Shown here piece after piece: positions 29,030 to 38,076 of a stretch of 64,000 nucleotides of DNA. Every line of letters begins with the position of its first letter. Positions within the stretch are counted from its first letter, which is position 1. The stretch lies in NCBI RefSeq assembly GCF_002259605.1, contig NZ_MWWR01000002.1, positions 1-64,000 on the forward strand. Reading direction: 5' to 3'. The DNA comes from Pseudoscardovia radai. Its GTDB lineage: Bacteria; Actinomycetota; Actinomycetes; Actinomycetales; Bifidobacteriaceae. A program made the position numbers and the translations under genes. Below the pieces are notes generated by a model, which saw nothing but the letters and a program-made list of their open reading frames with translations, was not told the DNA's origin and did no database searches.

Positions 29030-30943
29030 ATGGCAGAAGGATCCAACGGAAGGCGTCGTTTTTCCGATAAGTGGGGCAAGCACGAACTCGATGTGCTCGC
29101 CGTCTTGTCATCGGCGTTTCCCCAGTGGCTCACTTCGCGGCAGATTGCCCAGCGAGTGAAGGCCTACGCCGATTCCTACGGCGAGCTGGCCGACCAGGCC
29201 GCCAAGGCGGCGTTCGCCAAGCAGTTCCAGCGCGACCGTGCCAAGCTCGCGGCCATGGGCATCGCCATCGAATCGCGCCAGCCCGAGTACTCCTCCAAGT
29301 CCGAGGGTCAGGACTTCGCATCGTATCGTCTCCAGCTCGGCGACGAACCGCGCCTGCGCATCAGCTTCGAGCCCGAGGACCTCCCGGTTCTCGCCGCCGC
29401 AAACTACCTGGCGCGCTCCGTGTCCATCACCAGCCAGCAGAACCAGCAGGAGCAGCAGGAACAGCAGGCGCGCAAGCAGTCGCGCAACACGCCGCGCGTC
29501 CCGCAGATGCCGGTTCCCGGACTGGGGCTTGACTCCATCGCGCCGGGACTGGGCACGCAGTCCATCCCCGACAAGCTCGTGAAAGTCGTCGAACAGCGCC
29601 GCTTCACCGCCACCGTCGAAACGGACGGCGAGGAGATCCACGTGGCGTACACGGATTCCGACGACCTCGCCACCTTCGTGCTCGAACACCCGGGCGCCGT
29701 CATCAAAAGCCCGCAGGAGGCCGTCGACTCCTTCAAACGCCGTCTCAACGCGGCGTGCAACTTCAAGCCGTGCGACGATTCGAGCAAGACCACGCCGATT
29801 CCGGTGGCCGACTACGTTCCCGCCTCCACGCCCGAAACCGACAATGAGCCGGGCAACGGCCGCAAGACGAGCGTTCCGTACCAGACCGGCAGCGAAGTGG
29901 ACCGCCGCCTGCGCCTCATGCTGTTCCTCTCCGCGCATCTGGGCGAGGAGTTCAGCCTCGAAAGCCTCGCCGACCGCTTCGTGGGCCATCCGCACGACCA
30001 GGCGGAGCGCAAGCGCGGCATCGCCGTCATCAAGAAGGACGTGGAGCGCCTCACCACCGTCTCCGACGACGGTGAGATGGCCGGCAGCCAATTCTTCGAC
30101 TTCGACTGGACGCTTCTCGAGGAGCAGGGCATCGTGTGCGCCACGAACTCCCTCGGCCTCGAACGCCTCGCCGGCATCTCCCCGCAGTACCTGAGCCTGC
30201 TCACCGCCTCGGTGAGCTACCTGGCGCATTCGCCCGTCATGCCCGAGGACTCCCGCAGGCAGGCAGAGAACCTCTACCAGCGCCTCCAGAAGCAGATGAA
30301 GCCCGGCGACTCCGCCTGGCTGAGCCTGACCGGCTATGAGCTGGAGCCGCCGTGCTACACGGCCGTCAAGGAGGCCATCACCTCCCGCCAGCTGCTCGAC
30401 ATGGAGTACACCGACGGCGCCGGCCGCACGCGTCGCAAGCTCGTGGCGCCGGCCAAGATCTACGTGGACGAAGGCGTGTACTACGCGGCCGTATGGAACG
30501 GCGTCAAACCCTCGGACGTGGAGCCGGGCTACGATTTCCCCGCCCAGCAGCACGAGCCCGTGCACCCCGGCAAGAAGCACCCGGAGTGGCAGACGCTGCG
30601 CCTGGCGCGCATCGGGCACCTCAAGGTGGTGGCACCGGTGCATCCGATGGACATCCCGGACGTTCCGCTCTCGGAGCTGCGCGAGTGGAACGTGGACAAC
30701 GGCACGCCGGCCGATTTCATCACCGACACCGTGGGCCATTCGTTCATCCGCGACCTTCCGTACGCCACGGTGGAGCCGTGGGGCGACGGCGAGAAGGTGC
30801 ATTTGCTCGTGTGCTCCGACTCTTGGTTCGTGGCCTTCTGCATCGCGCACGCGCGGCATATCCTGGCCGTGGGCCCGGAGACGCTGCGCACGATGATGAT
30901 CGCGCGCGCCAAGCACGAGATGTCGATTTTCGAAACCGAGTAG
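29030..30943 (+). CDS. pafBC: Fused PafB-PafC-like WYL transcriptional regulator
   Basis: A 637-residue protein. An N-terminal winged-helix unit ('KHELDVLAVLSSAFPQWLTSRQIAQRV') resembles PafB. A Gln-rich linker sits near 145-160 where a WYL domain would be expected. Then comes a WCX-like piece ('RFTATVETDGEEIHVAY'). The second half is PafC-like: another helix-turn-helix region (~290-350) and an intact WYL-type domain near 455-480 ('LLDMEYTDGAGRTRRKLVAPAKIYV') with its own C-terminal extension. PafBC activates LexA-independent DNA-damage genes in mycobacteria, where it lies near helY as here. A TAGAAT -10-like box is at 28969. The call rests on architecture and neighbours. Confidence 0.7.
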   Translation: MAEGSNGRRRFSDKWGKHELDVLAVLSSAFPQWLTSRQIAQRVKAYADSYGELADQAAKAAFAKQFQRDRAKLAAMGIAIESRQPEYSSKSEGQDFASYRLQLGDEPRLRISFEPEDLPVLAAANYLARSVSITSQQNQQEQQEQQARKQSRNTPRVPQMPVPGLGLDSIAPGLGTQSIPDKLVKVVEQRRFTATVETDGEEIHVAYTDSDDLATFVLEHPGAVIKSPQEAVDSFKRRLNAACNFKPCDDSSKTTPIPVADYVPASTPETDNEPGNGRKTSVPYQTGSEVDRRLRLMLFLSAHLGEEFSLESLADRFVGHPHDQAERKRGIAVIKKDVERLTTVSDDGEMAGSQFFDFDWTLLEEQGIVCATNSLGLERLAGISPQYLSLLTASVSYLAHSPVMPEDSRRQAENLYQRLQKQMKPGDSAWLSLTGYELEPPCYTAVKEAITSRQLLDMEYTDGAGRTRRKLVAPAKIYVDEGVYYAAVWNGVKPSDVEPGYDFPAQQHEPVHPGKKHPEWQTLRLARIGHLKVVAPVHPMDIPDVPLSELREWNVDNGTPADFITDTVGHSFIRDLPYATVEPWGDGEKVHLLVCSDSWFVAFCIAHARHILAVGPETLRTMMIARAKHEMSIFETE

Positions 30944-31048
30944 CCGCAGACGTCTGCGCGGCGGAACACCGGGCGGCACGCCGGGCAACCGATGAGAACG
31001 GATGGGCGCCTCGGCGCGGATGCGCGGCGGCGCCGAAAAGGAGGAAGC

Positions 31049-31366
31049 ATGCCGGGATGGGGATGGGTGATTCTCGCCCTCGTGATGATCGGCGGTGTGG
31101 CGTACGGCCTCGTGTATGCCTACCGTCACCTGCGCTCCGCCGTGCATATGGGCGGCATGTTCGCCACCGCGCTCGACAAGCGTCTGGGCCGCATGGCCGA
31201 TGCCAAGGCCGCGCCGAGGCGCCCCAAGGACCCCGCCTTCACGCAGCCGTTCTCGGCCACGATGGAACGCTACGCCGAGGCGCAGGCGCAGGTCGAGGAG
31301 CGTCACGACCGCAAGCGTGACCGCCATGTGAAGACGTGGGCGGACTGGTCTCAATTCAATGCCTGA
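31049..31366 (+). CDS. Small single-pass membrane protein between pafBC and helY
   Basis: A 105-residue protein. The ATG at 31049 follows aaggagga. One membrane helix at about 4-22 ('WGWVILALVMIGGVAYGLVYAYRHL') is followed by a basic, Glu/Arg-rich cytoplasmic tail. In mycobacteria this position holds tatA and tatC. The shape (short N-terminal helix, amphipathic-looking following segment) is TatA-like only in outline; it lacks the Phe-Gly hinge of TatA and no tatC follows. Function unknown. Confidence 0.75.
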   Translation: MPGWGWVILALVMIGGVAYGLVYAYRHLRSAVHMGGMFATALDKRLGRMADAKAAPRRPKDPAFTQPFSATMERYAEAQAQVEERHDRKRDRHVKTWADWSQFNA

Positions 31367-31443
31367 GACGCGGCCCAAGGCCTGGAACGGGGCGGATGCG
31401 GTGCATGCCGCCCCGTGAGGTCTGTGCGCCCCGATAAGCGGCC

Positions 31444-31469
31444 CCGTCCGGCGAATCGGACGGCGTTTT
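31444..31469 (+). terminator. Rho-independent terminator before helY
   Basis: CCGTCCG (31444-31450) pairs with CGGACGG (31457-31463), GCGAAT loop, followed by CGTTTTT. Confidence 0.75.
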
Positions 31470-31525
31470 TGGCGGGCCGAATCACTTTTTGACAAATCAC
31501 AGGACGACTTCGAAGGAATCGTGTC

Positions 31526-34201
31526 ATGACTCATCATCGGCATCATCGTCGCGACGACGCGGCGCGCGCAGAAGCTTCCGAAAGGGTGACCGGCACCATG
31601 TCGGCGAACGGTGCGCGACACGCCGGACACGTCGGGGACGGTGCTGCCGACGGGGCCCTGAGCCCCGCGCAGCGCTACCAGGCGTTCCGCGCGCGCCAGA
31701 GCTACGCGCGCAGCGTCGCCGCACAGTTCGCCGACACGCTGGAGTTCCAGCTCGACGATTTCCAGCGCCAGGCCATCGACGAACTCGAGGCGGGGCGCAA
31801 CGTTCTCGTCGCCGCTCCCACCGGCGCCGGCAAAACCATCGTGGCGGACTTCGCCATCTTCCTGGCGCAGCACCGCAACGTCAAGGCCTTCTACACCACA
31901 CCCATCAAGGCGTTGAGCAACCAGAAATACCACGATCTGTGCGCCATCTACGGGGCCGACCGCGTAGGCCTGCTGACCGGCGACATGTCGGTTAACTCCG
32001 AGGCCGACATCGTGGTCATGACAACCGAGGTGCTGCGCAACATGATCTACGAGAACTCCACCACCCTCGAGGCGCTGGAGTACGTGGTTCTCGACGAGGT
32101 GCACTATCTCGCGGACCGCTCGCGCGGCCAGGTGTGGGAAGAGGTCATCGTCCACCTTCCGCGCCGTGTGAAAATCGTGGGCCTGTCGGCCACCGTGTCG
32201 AACGTCGAGGATTTCTCACAGTGGATCGAGTCGGTGCGCGGCGAGACGTCCCTCGTCATCTCCGAGCACCGCCCCGTGCCACTCGAACGCCACGTCATCA
32301 CGCAGGAGGACGAGCGCACGGAGCCGGTTCTGTGGGACCTGTACCGCGCCGACGGCTCCGAGGAGCTCAATCCTGCGCTGGCGCGGGAGCTGAGCCGTCT
32401 CGACCGGATTGGGGAGCGTCGCGCCGGCTCGCGCGACGAAGACGGACGCCGCCGCCACGGCGGGCGCGGCTCCAGGGGCGCGCACGGCGCCGGACGGGGC
32501 GGACACGACCGGGACGACGCGCGCGCGTCTCAGCGCCATTACCCCAAGCGCTGGGCTGTCATCGACGAACTCGACTTCCTCGACCTGCTGCCCGGCATCT
32601 ACTTCATCTTCTCCCGCATGGGCTGCGACAAGGCCGTGGAGCAGTGCCTCGACGCGGGGCTGAGGCTGACGACCGACGAGGAGGCGCGTCGCATCAGGCT
32701 GATCGTGGACGAGATGATGGAGGGGCAGATCAGCCGCGAGGACGCCAAGGCGCTCGGCTTCTCCCGCTTCCGCTTCGCCCTCGAGATGGGCTTTGCGCCG
32801 CACCACGCCGGCATGATCGCGCTGTTCCGGCAAATCGTGGAAACACTGTTCGAGCAGGGCCTCGTCAAGGTGGTGTTCGCCACCGAGACGCTCGCTCTCG
32901 GCATCAACATGCCGGCGCGCTCCGTCATCGTCGAGAAACTCGAGAAATTCAACGGAGAGGGCCATGTGCCGCTTACCCCGGGAGAGTTCACGCAGCTGAC
33001 GGGGCGCGCCGGACGCCGCGGCATCGACGTCATCGGACACGCCGTCATCGTGGACCACCGGGGCTTCCAGCCGCAGATGGCCGCGTCACTGTCCAGTAAG
33101 CGCGTGTACCCGCTCCATTCGAGCTTCTCGCCGACCTTCAACATGGCCGTGAACCTGCTCAACTCGTCGGATTACCAGACGGCCAGGGAGACGCTCGACC
33201 ACTCCTTCGCGCAGTGGGAGGCCAACGAGTCGGCCGAGGAGCTTGTCTCGCGCATCGACTCGATGCAGGGAACCCTCGAGGATTACGAGAGGGCCTTCGC
33301 ATGCGACAGAGGCGATTTCGCCGAGTTCATGCGCCTGCGCATGGAACTGTCGGACCTCGAGCGGCATGACCGCAAGCGCGTGCAGCATATGCCGTACCCG
33401 TCGGAGGGCGAGCGGCGCCATGCGATCAGACAGGTCGACGAGCGCATCGCGGCCGTGCGCAAACGCGAGCAGGCGCATCCGTGCCGCTCGTGCCCCGACC
33501 TGCAGGCGCATCTGCGCTGGGGCAACCGCTGGGCCAAGACGAGGCGCGAGCTCGACAGGCTCCAGGATCGCTACGATTCGCGCACGGGCTCCGTGGCACG
33601 CCATTTCGAGCGCATCTGCGAGATCCTGCGCATCCTGGGCTATATCGAGGGCGACGACCCGCGCGATTACTCGGTGACGCGCAAAGGGCAGCTGCTGCGT
33701 CATCTGTACGGCGAGCAGGACATCGTGCTCGCCGAATGCCTGGCGCGCGGCCTGTTCGACGACCTCGACCCCGAGCAGCTCGTGGCCGTGGTGTCCGGAT
33801 TCGTTTTCGAATCGCGCCGAGGAGGCACAGGCGAGCCGCGCCATTACCCAGGCGGCATGCGCGGGCGGATCCGCTCCACCGTGGCCGCCGTCTCCACAGT
33901 GCATGAAAGCATCAACGCGCTGTGCGAGGACTGGGGCCTCGACGACCTGCAGCCGCTCGACTACGGCGCATGCGACATCATGTTCGACTGGTCGTCGGGC
34001 AAAAGCCTCGCCGTGGTGCTGGACGACACCGACATGACCGGCGGCGACTTCGTGCGCAGCTGCAAACGCGTTGCCGACGCCCTGGGGCAGATCGCCTCGA
34101 TCGGCGTGTATCTGGAGCACCCCGAGGTTGCGGAGCGCGCGCACCAGGCCGCGTTGACGATCGACAGGGGAGTGGTGGCGTACTCCGGCATCGAGGAGTA
34201 G
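31526..34201 (+). CDS. helY: DEVH-box Ski2/Mtr4-like RNA/DNA helicase HelY
   Basis: An 891-residue superfamily 2 helicase. Motif I is 'APTGAGKT', motif II 'VLDEVHYL', motif III 'LSATVSN', and motif VI lies in 'QLTGRAGRRGID', as in Ski2-type enzymes. A charged Arg/Gly/Asp-rich insert (~290-335) interrupts the core, and the C-terminal third is helical with the arch-type CxxC ('HPCRSCPDL'). The ATG at 31526 gives an 80-residue His/Ala-rich lead with a gaagga site; later starts are possible. Rv2092c (HelY) sits likewise after pafBC in M. tuberculosis. A role in RNA processing or decay is inferred from the family. Confidence 0.93.
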   Translation: MTHHRHHRRDDAARAEASERVTGTMSANGARHAGHVGDGAADGALSPAQRYQAFRARQSYARSVAAQFADTLEFQLDDFQRQAIDELEAGRNVLVAAPTGAGKTIVADFAIFLAQHRNVKAFYTTPIKALSNQKYHDLCAIYGADRVGLLTGDMSVNSEADIVVMTTEVLRNMIYENSTTLEALEYVVLDEVHYLADRSRGQVWEEVIVHLPRRVKIVGLSATVSNVEDFSQWIESVRGETSLVISEHRPVPLERHVITQEDERTEPVLWDLYRADGSEELNPALARELSRLDRIGERRAGSRDEDGRRRHGGRGSRGAHGAGRGGHDRDDARASQRHYPKRWAVIDELDFLDLLPGIYFIFSRMGCDKAVEQCLDAGLRLTTDEEARRIRLIVDEMMEGQISREDAKALGFSRFRFALEMGFAPHHAGMIALFRQIVETLFEQGLVKVVFATETLALGINMPARSVIVEKLEKFNGEGHVPLTPGEFTQLTGRAGRRGIDVIGHAVIVDHRGFQPQMAASLSSKRVYPLHSSFSPTFNMAVNLLNSSDYQTARETLDHSFAQWEANESAEELVSRIDSMQGTLEDYERAFACDRGDFAEFMRLRMELSDLERHDRKRVQHMPYPSEGERRHAIRQVDERIAAVRKREQAHPCRSCPDLQAHLRWGNRWAKTRRELDRLQDRYDSRTGSVARHFERICEILRILGYIEGDDPRDYSVTRKGQLLRHLYGEQDIVLAECLARGLFDDLDPEQLVAVVSGFVFESRRGGTGEPRHYPGGMRGRIRSTVAAVSTVHESINALCEDWGLDDLQPLDYGACDIMFDWSSGKSLAVVLDDTDMTGGDFVRSCKRVADALGQIASIGVYLEHPEVAERAHQAALTIDRGVVAYSGIEE

Positions 34202-34374
34202 GCCCCGCCATGGCGCGCCGTGATGCTTCATGGCGCACGATACGCCCCGTGGGGCGCGCCGCCTTCAGCCTACAGCGCACGCCTCGTCAAGCCCTGTGGA
34301 ATAATAGGAACGCACGGAAATCCGCGGCCGGAAGCACGCGCGGCGCATCGCCGCCCGCCGGCCCAGTCCACGCC

Positions 34375-34396
34375 CTTCGAAACCGTGTTTTCGAAG
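34375..34396 (+). promoter_or_regulatory. Leader hairpin just upstream of rbpA
   Basis: CTTCGAAA (34375-34382) pairs with TTTCGAAG (34389-34396), loop of 6 nt, ending about 8 nt before the AAGGAG site of rbpA. It could modulate translation initiation. Confidence 0.4.
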
Positions 34397-34415
34397 CGGC
34401 AGCAAGGAGAATGCA

Positions 34416-34763
34416 ATGGCAGAGCGCAGTCTGAGGGGCATGAGCATCGGCGCCAAGTCGCTGGAATCCGATGAGAACGTCGACCTGGCACCGCGCCAGG
34501 ACTACACGTATGTCTGCCCCGACGGACACCGCACCATCATCCCGTTCGCGCAGGATGCCGGCATCCCCGACGAGTGGGAATGCCGCTGCGGCAAGACGGC
34601 GCGCCTCGAGGGCAAGGATTCCTCGAACGCCGACGACCTGACCAAGCAGGTGCGCAGCCACTGGGACATGCTCATGGAGCGTCGCACCGAGGCCGAACTC
34701 AAGGAACTTCTTGAGAAGCGCCTCAAGATGCACCACGATGGCTGGTTCCCGGATTACGAGTGA
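34416..34763 (+). CDS. rbpA: RNA polymerase-binding protein RbpA
   Basis: A 115-residue actinobacterial transcription activator binding RNA polymerase and the principal sigma factor. The core domain 'YTYVCPDGHRTIIPFA...IPDEWECRCG' has the paired Cys, a short basic linker follows, and the sigma-interaction helix 'VRSHWDMLMERRTEAELKELLEKRL' is clear. The N-terminal tail starts 'MAERSLRGMSIGAKSLE', as in mycobacterial RbpA. The ATG at 34416 follows aaggag. The gene stands by itself between helY and a HAD gene. Confidence 0.96.
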   Translation: MAERSLRGMSIGAKSLESDENVDLAPRQDYTYVCPDGHRTIIPFAQDAGIPDEWECRCGKTARLEGKDSSNADDLTKQVRSHWDMLMERRTEAELKELLEKRLKMHHDGWFPDYE

Positions 34764-34907
34764 GCGGCTTCCAAGTGAGCGCCTGACGGCTTCGAGACGG
34801 ACGTTCCGTCCGGAGCCGTTCTTCATAAGCCGATGGCACGTATCGAGCCGTCGCACCGACGCATCCTTGCATCGTTGCATACCTAAGTTTTCGCCACAGG
34901 AGAGAAT

Positions 34908-35621
34908 ATGAAGCATCCTTCGCGCGTCGTCCTGCTGGATCTCGACGGCACCCTGACCAAATCCGATTCGGGCATCCTCGCAACCGCCGTCCGCACATAC
35001 AAACTGCTCGGCCGCCCCGTTCCCACCAACGAGGAGCTATCGACCTTCGTGGGGCCGCCGCTAATCGAATCGTTCACCAACCACGGTCTGGCCGACGAGG
35101 CCGACAAGGCCGTGGCGCTGTACCGCGAGGCGTATACGCAGCCGACCTTCGACGACCCGCGCAACCCCGGCCAGAAGGTTCCGGGCATGTTCCTCAATGA
35201 GGTGTATCCGGGCATCGTGGAGTCCATGGACGAGCTGCGCCGCCGCGGCTATGTCCTCGCCCTCGCCACATGCAAGCCGGAGCCCCAGGCCCAGCGCATC
35301 TGCGACCGCTTCGGGCTCACCGAGCATATGGATTACCTTTTCGGCGCGAGTCTCGACAACACGCGCATCCACAAGGCGCAGGTGATCCGCTACGGGTTCG
35401 ATGCCATCCACTTCGACGAGGAGGAAGGCGACCGCGCAGTTATGGTGGGCGACCGCTGGACCGACGTGGACGGCGGGCATTTCGCGGGCGTCAAATCCAT
35501 CGGATGCCGCTGGGGCTTCTCAGCACCAGGCGAGCTCGAGGAGCACGGGGCGGATATGATCATCGACACCACCGATCAGCTTCCGGACGCCGTGGACCGG
35601 TTCTTCGCCACGTTGGCATAG
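34908..35621 (+). CDS. HAD-superfamily phosphatase, phosphoglycolate phosphatase-like
   Basis: A 237-residue HAD hydrolase. Motif I 'DLDGT' gives nucleophile D11 and D13; motif II is 'ATCK' (Thr), motif III the Lys of 'IHKAQVI', and motif IV 'MVGDRWTDVDGG'. The cap domain between residues ~18 and 95 is the C1 type of Gph/PpaX-like enzymes. The natural substrate cannot be told from sequence. The ATG at 34908 follows ggagaga. A strong terminator comes 27 nt after the stop. Confidence 0.88.
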   Translation: MKHPSRVVLLDLDGTLTKSDSGILATAVRTYKLLGRPVPTNEELSTFVGPPLIESFTNHGLADEADKAVALYREAYTQPTFDDPRNPGQKVPGMFLNEVYPGIVESMDELRRRGYVLALATCKPEPQAQRICDRFGLTEHMDYLFGASLDNTRIHKAQVIRYGFDAIHFDEEEGDRAVMVGDRWTDVDGGHFAGVKSIGCRWGFSAPGELEEHGADMIIDTTDQLPDAVDRFFATLA

Positions 35622-35647
35622 GCGCGCGGATTCATCGGCTGACAGCG

Positions 35648-35687
35648 ACGGCCTGCCGCATGGGTGACCATGCAGCAGGCCGTTTTG
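35648..35687 (+). terminator. Rho-independent terminator after the HAD gene
   Basis: ACGGCCTGC/GCAGGCCGT outer stem with an inner CATGG/CCATG stem, followed by TTTTG. Confidence 0.8.
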
Positions 35688-35814
35688 TATGCGGCGGTTG
35701 CGTCTGCGTCGGCGTGGGTCGCGGAGCCTGCGGTGCGCGTTGTGAGACACGCCTGAAGCAGCGGCGTTTGCTACGTCAGTGTACTTCCTTGTAATACGGT
35801 TCGAATTCAGAAAT

Positions 35815-35837
35815 ATTACTGAGTAATGCATATATGC
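35815..35837. repeat. Pair of adjacent AT-rich palindromes
   Basis: ATTACT-G-AGTAAT (35815-35827) abuts GCATATATGC (35828-35837). In a GC-rich genome two abutting palindromes suggest a protein-binding site or promoter region, but no dependent gene is certain. Confidence 0.35.
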
Positions 35838-36009
35838 GTTTTATCACTGGATTCCAGCGCTTGTGAAGATGTACGTCGGTATAACGAATCTGACGTATCC
35901 AATTAGGGCGATTCGCGATTGGGCTTGGAGATGCCGGAAAAAGAAATCTGACGGGGAGAGGCGTCGGTTATGCGGCCATATCATCCGCGCCGTTGGCCTC
36001 ATCACCTGC

Positions 36010-36216
36010 CTAGACGCCGTCGTTGGTGACGATGTCGGTGGCAGCGTCGGCCGCATCGCCGTCGGTAGCAGCGTCATGCGATCCGGCTGGCAGGCCGGCC
36101 TCGGTCATGTCTTCTGAACCATCTGCGTCATCGGGATCCGCCAGGTCATCGGGATCAGCTTGACGCATGAAGTAGACCACGAGAACGGCTGCGATGATCA
36201 TCGACAGAATGCGCAT
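36010..36216 (-). CDS. Possible small membrane protein with acidic tail
   Basis: A 68-codon frame beginning 'MRILSMIIAAVLVVYFMRQ' (one hydrophobic helix) and continuing with an Asp/Ala-rich tail. The start chosen at 36216 is preceded by GGGGGC; the frame stays open 93 nt further upstream. Composition and layout resemble other small envelope proteins in this window. No family was recognised and no terminator follows. It is the best candidate in an otherwise gene-free kilobase. Confidence 0.4.
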   Translation of the reverse strand: MRILSMIIAAVLVVYFMRQADPDDLADPDDADGSEDMTEAGLPAGSHDAATDGDAADAATDIVTNDGV

Positions 36217-36728
36217 GATGCCCCCGAATCTCTGTTCCCAGGAATATCTTCTGACATAATATCCGCCATCGAGTCCGAGGGACAATTCGCCGGACGACGC
36301 CAAGCGCATATCGGCGGTCTGTACATGTGATCCGCGTTATTGTGGTCGCGCGGCATCAAATCAGCGCTTCATTGACGGACGTATTCCGTCTAAGAAAATA
36401 CGTGTGGCGACGACCGCATGAAGACGGCGTACCATCAGTCATCGTTGTCAGGAGCGTCACAGCCAATAGCGACGCGGTCGGAAACATCAGCATCATGCCT
36501 GGAGAATTGCTAAGTCCGTGGAATCCAGCGAGGTTTCGTTTCTGCCCATGCGTCGAAAGTGGCTAAGCGCCGATAATGTACGTTATGTCAGATTGGATAC
36601 AGAAACGCCTCACCCGCGGATTCCGTCCGCCATCTGCGCCGCCCCTGTCTCGTTTGCCGGCTGAGATTCCACCGTCCATTCCATCGTCTGCGCTATCGCA
36701 TCGTCATGCCGCACGCGCCGTCGCATTG
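36217..36728. other. Gene-free, relatively AT-rich interval
   Basis: About 500 bases with lower GC than the flanks. Short frames on both strands lack ribosome sites and gene-like composition. Nothing functional was recognised. Confidence 0.5.
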
Positions 36729-37403
36729 TCATGCGCGCCTGGCACGACGCGTCGCATCCGTCATCGTATCCATCATCCCGATGTTTTCGCGGCGTCGTCT
36801 TTCACGCATCAACGCGAGCTCGTCCACCATGTCGGATGCGGTCTGCGGATGATGCATGGCGCCGTCCACGGCATCCACGTAATCCTCGGACTCGAGCCTG
36901 CCGCGAATCTCGTGCCACAGCGAACCGACCGACACGCCGAAAACCGCCTTTCCGGTGCGCATGAGGCGGCCGACCTGGGCATCGTCCGTGCATTCATACA
37001 CGGTCTCGCCGTCGCACATAATCGTGATGTCCTCGAGTTGTTCGGCGCTGCGCTGTGAAAGGTACCCGATGGCGGTCGTCACGTTCTGCAGGTTCACGCC
37101 GGTGTCCAGGAGGCGCTTGGAGACGGCGAGGATAACGATGTCCTTGAAGGAATACAGACGCCGCGTTCCGGAGCCATGAGACGCCTTGACGGAAGGCTCC
37201 ACGATTTTCTTGCGCGCCCAGTAATCCAGCTGCCGGTATGTGATTCCGGCGACGCGGGACGCCACGGTGCCGCGGTATCCGCGCGCATCGTCCTGGGATT
37301 CGTCATCGAAGGCGAACAGGACGCCCTGCACGGTGTGACGGCCGCTCAGGTCCGTGCAGTCCTCGAGCCGGACATGCACTGTGAGATCGGGTTCCTGCGC
37401 CAT
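36729..37403 (-). CDS. MerR-family regulator (Rv1828-type)
   Basis: A 224-residue regulator. The DNA-binding winged helix is internal (about 40-110), not N-terminal: 'YRGTVASRVAGITYRQLDYWARKKIVEPSV' and 'GSGTRRLYSFKDIVILAVSKRLLDTG'. The C-terminal part is charged, without obvious metal-binding Cys. The same protein type (Rv1828) lies next to the FHA protein GarA in mycobacteria, and the whole run from here to pgsA at 42.7 kb repeats that order. The start ATG at 37403 follows GAAAGGCGACG. The ligand is unknown. Confidence 0.9.
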   Translation of the reverse strand: MAQEPDLTVHVRLEDCTDLSGRHTVQGVLFAFDDESQDDARGYRGTVASRVAGITYRQLDYWARKKIVEPSVKASHGSGTRRLYSFKDIVILAVSKRLLDTGVNLQNVTTAIGYLSQRSAEQLEDITIMCDGETVYECTDDAQVGRLMRTGKAVFGVSVGSLWHEIRGRLESEDYVDAVDGAMHHPQTASDMVDELALMRERRRRENIGMMDTMTDATRRARRA

Positions 37404-37641
37404 ATCGTCGCCTTTCGCTGATGATGCTCCGCCGCCGTGTGTTGTGGCTCCCAGTCTAGGCCGCCTCTCCCCCGGCGGAGGCCGATTTCACGGGAATCGG
37501 GCGGAGGAATCGTGAAAAAGCCCGCCATGCCGTCCCACGGGGCGGCATGGCGGGCCTGTCGTCTGCTCGGCGTTCCTGCATCGTCGTGCGTCTGCCATGC
37601 ATATCAGGCATGTCGCGCGACGGCGCGGCCGTCAGCGGCTA

Positions 37642-38076
37642 TCAGCGGCCGAAGAACACGAGGCGGAACTTGCCGATCATGAGTTCGTCGCCGCTTTTCA
37701 GCTGCGCGGAATCCACGCGCCTGCGGTTCACATACGTGCCGTTGAGGCTGCCGACGTCCTCGATGCTGTAATGGCCGTCCTTGCGCACGAACACGGCGTG
37801 CTGACGCGACACGGTGCCGTCGTCGAGCATGATGTCGCTCGAGGCGTCGCGCCCCACCGTCACCCTGTCCTCGTCGAGGAGGTAGCGAGATCCGGAGACG
37901 GCGCCGCGCGTCGAGACCAGAAGCGCGGTCCCGGGGCTCAGACGCGCGATGGTGTCCAGATCCTGCTGGCTCAGGGGGCGATCGCCTGTGACGGTCACAG
38001 GCACGGCCGAGATAGCCGGGATGCCAATACTTGTCGTTTCACCTGCAGTAGGAATCGGTTCAGTCATACCAGTCAT
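37642..38076 (-). CDS. GarA-like FHA-domain signalling protein
   Basis: A 144-residue protein. The N-terminus carries E13-T14-T15-S16, the ETTS motif phosphorylated by PknB/PknG in mycobacterial GarA. The FHA domain (~70-140) has 'VGRDASSDIMLDDGTVSRQHA' with the Arg, Ser and His of the phosphothreonine pocket and 'NGTYVN'. In GarA/OdhI the unphosphorylated form inhibits 2-oxoglutarate metabolism and glutamate dehydrogenase; targets in this organism may differ because its citrate cycle is incomplete. The start overlaps the DUF881 stop by 4 nt, so it is translated from that operon. Confidence 0.9.
   Translation of the reverse strand: MTGMTEPIPTAGETTSIGIPAISAVPVTVTGDRPLSQQDLDTIARLSPGTALLVSTRGAVSGSRYLLDEDRVTVGRDASSDIMLDDGTVSRQHAVFVRKDGHYSIEDVGSLNGTYVNRRRVDSAQLKSGDELMIGKFRLVFFGR

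Noticed and set aside
29108-32155. 1015-codon minus frame spanning pafBC, the small membrane gene and helY
   Set aside because: Crosses three supported genes and terminators; Arg/His/Val/Leu-biased shadow.
35863-36117. 84-codon plus frame in the AT-rich gap
   Set aside because: No ribosome site, overlaps the better minus-strand candidate, mixed composition.
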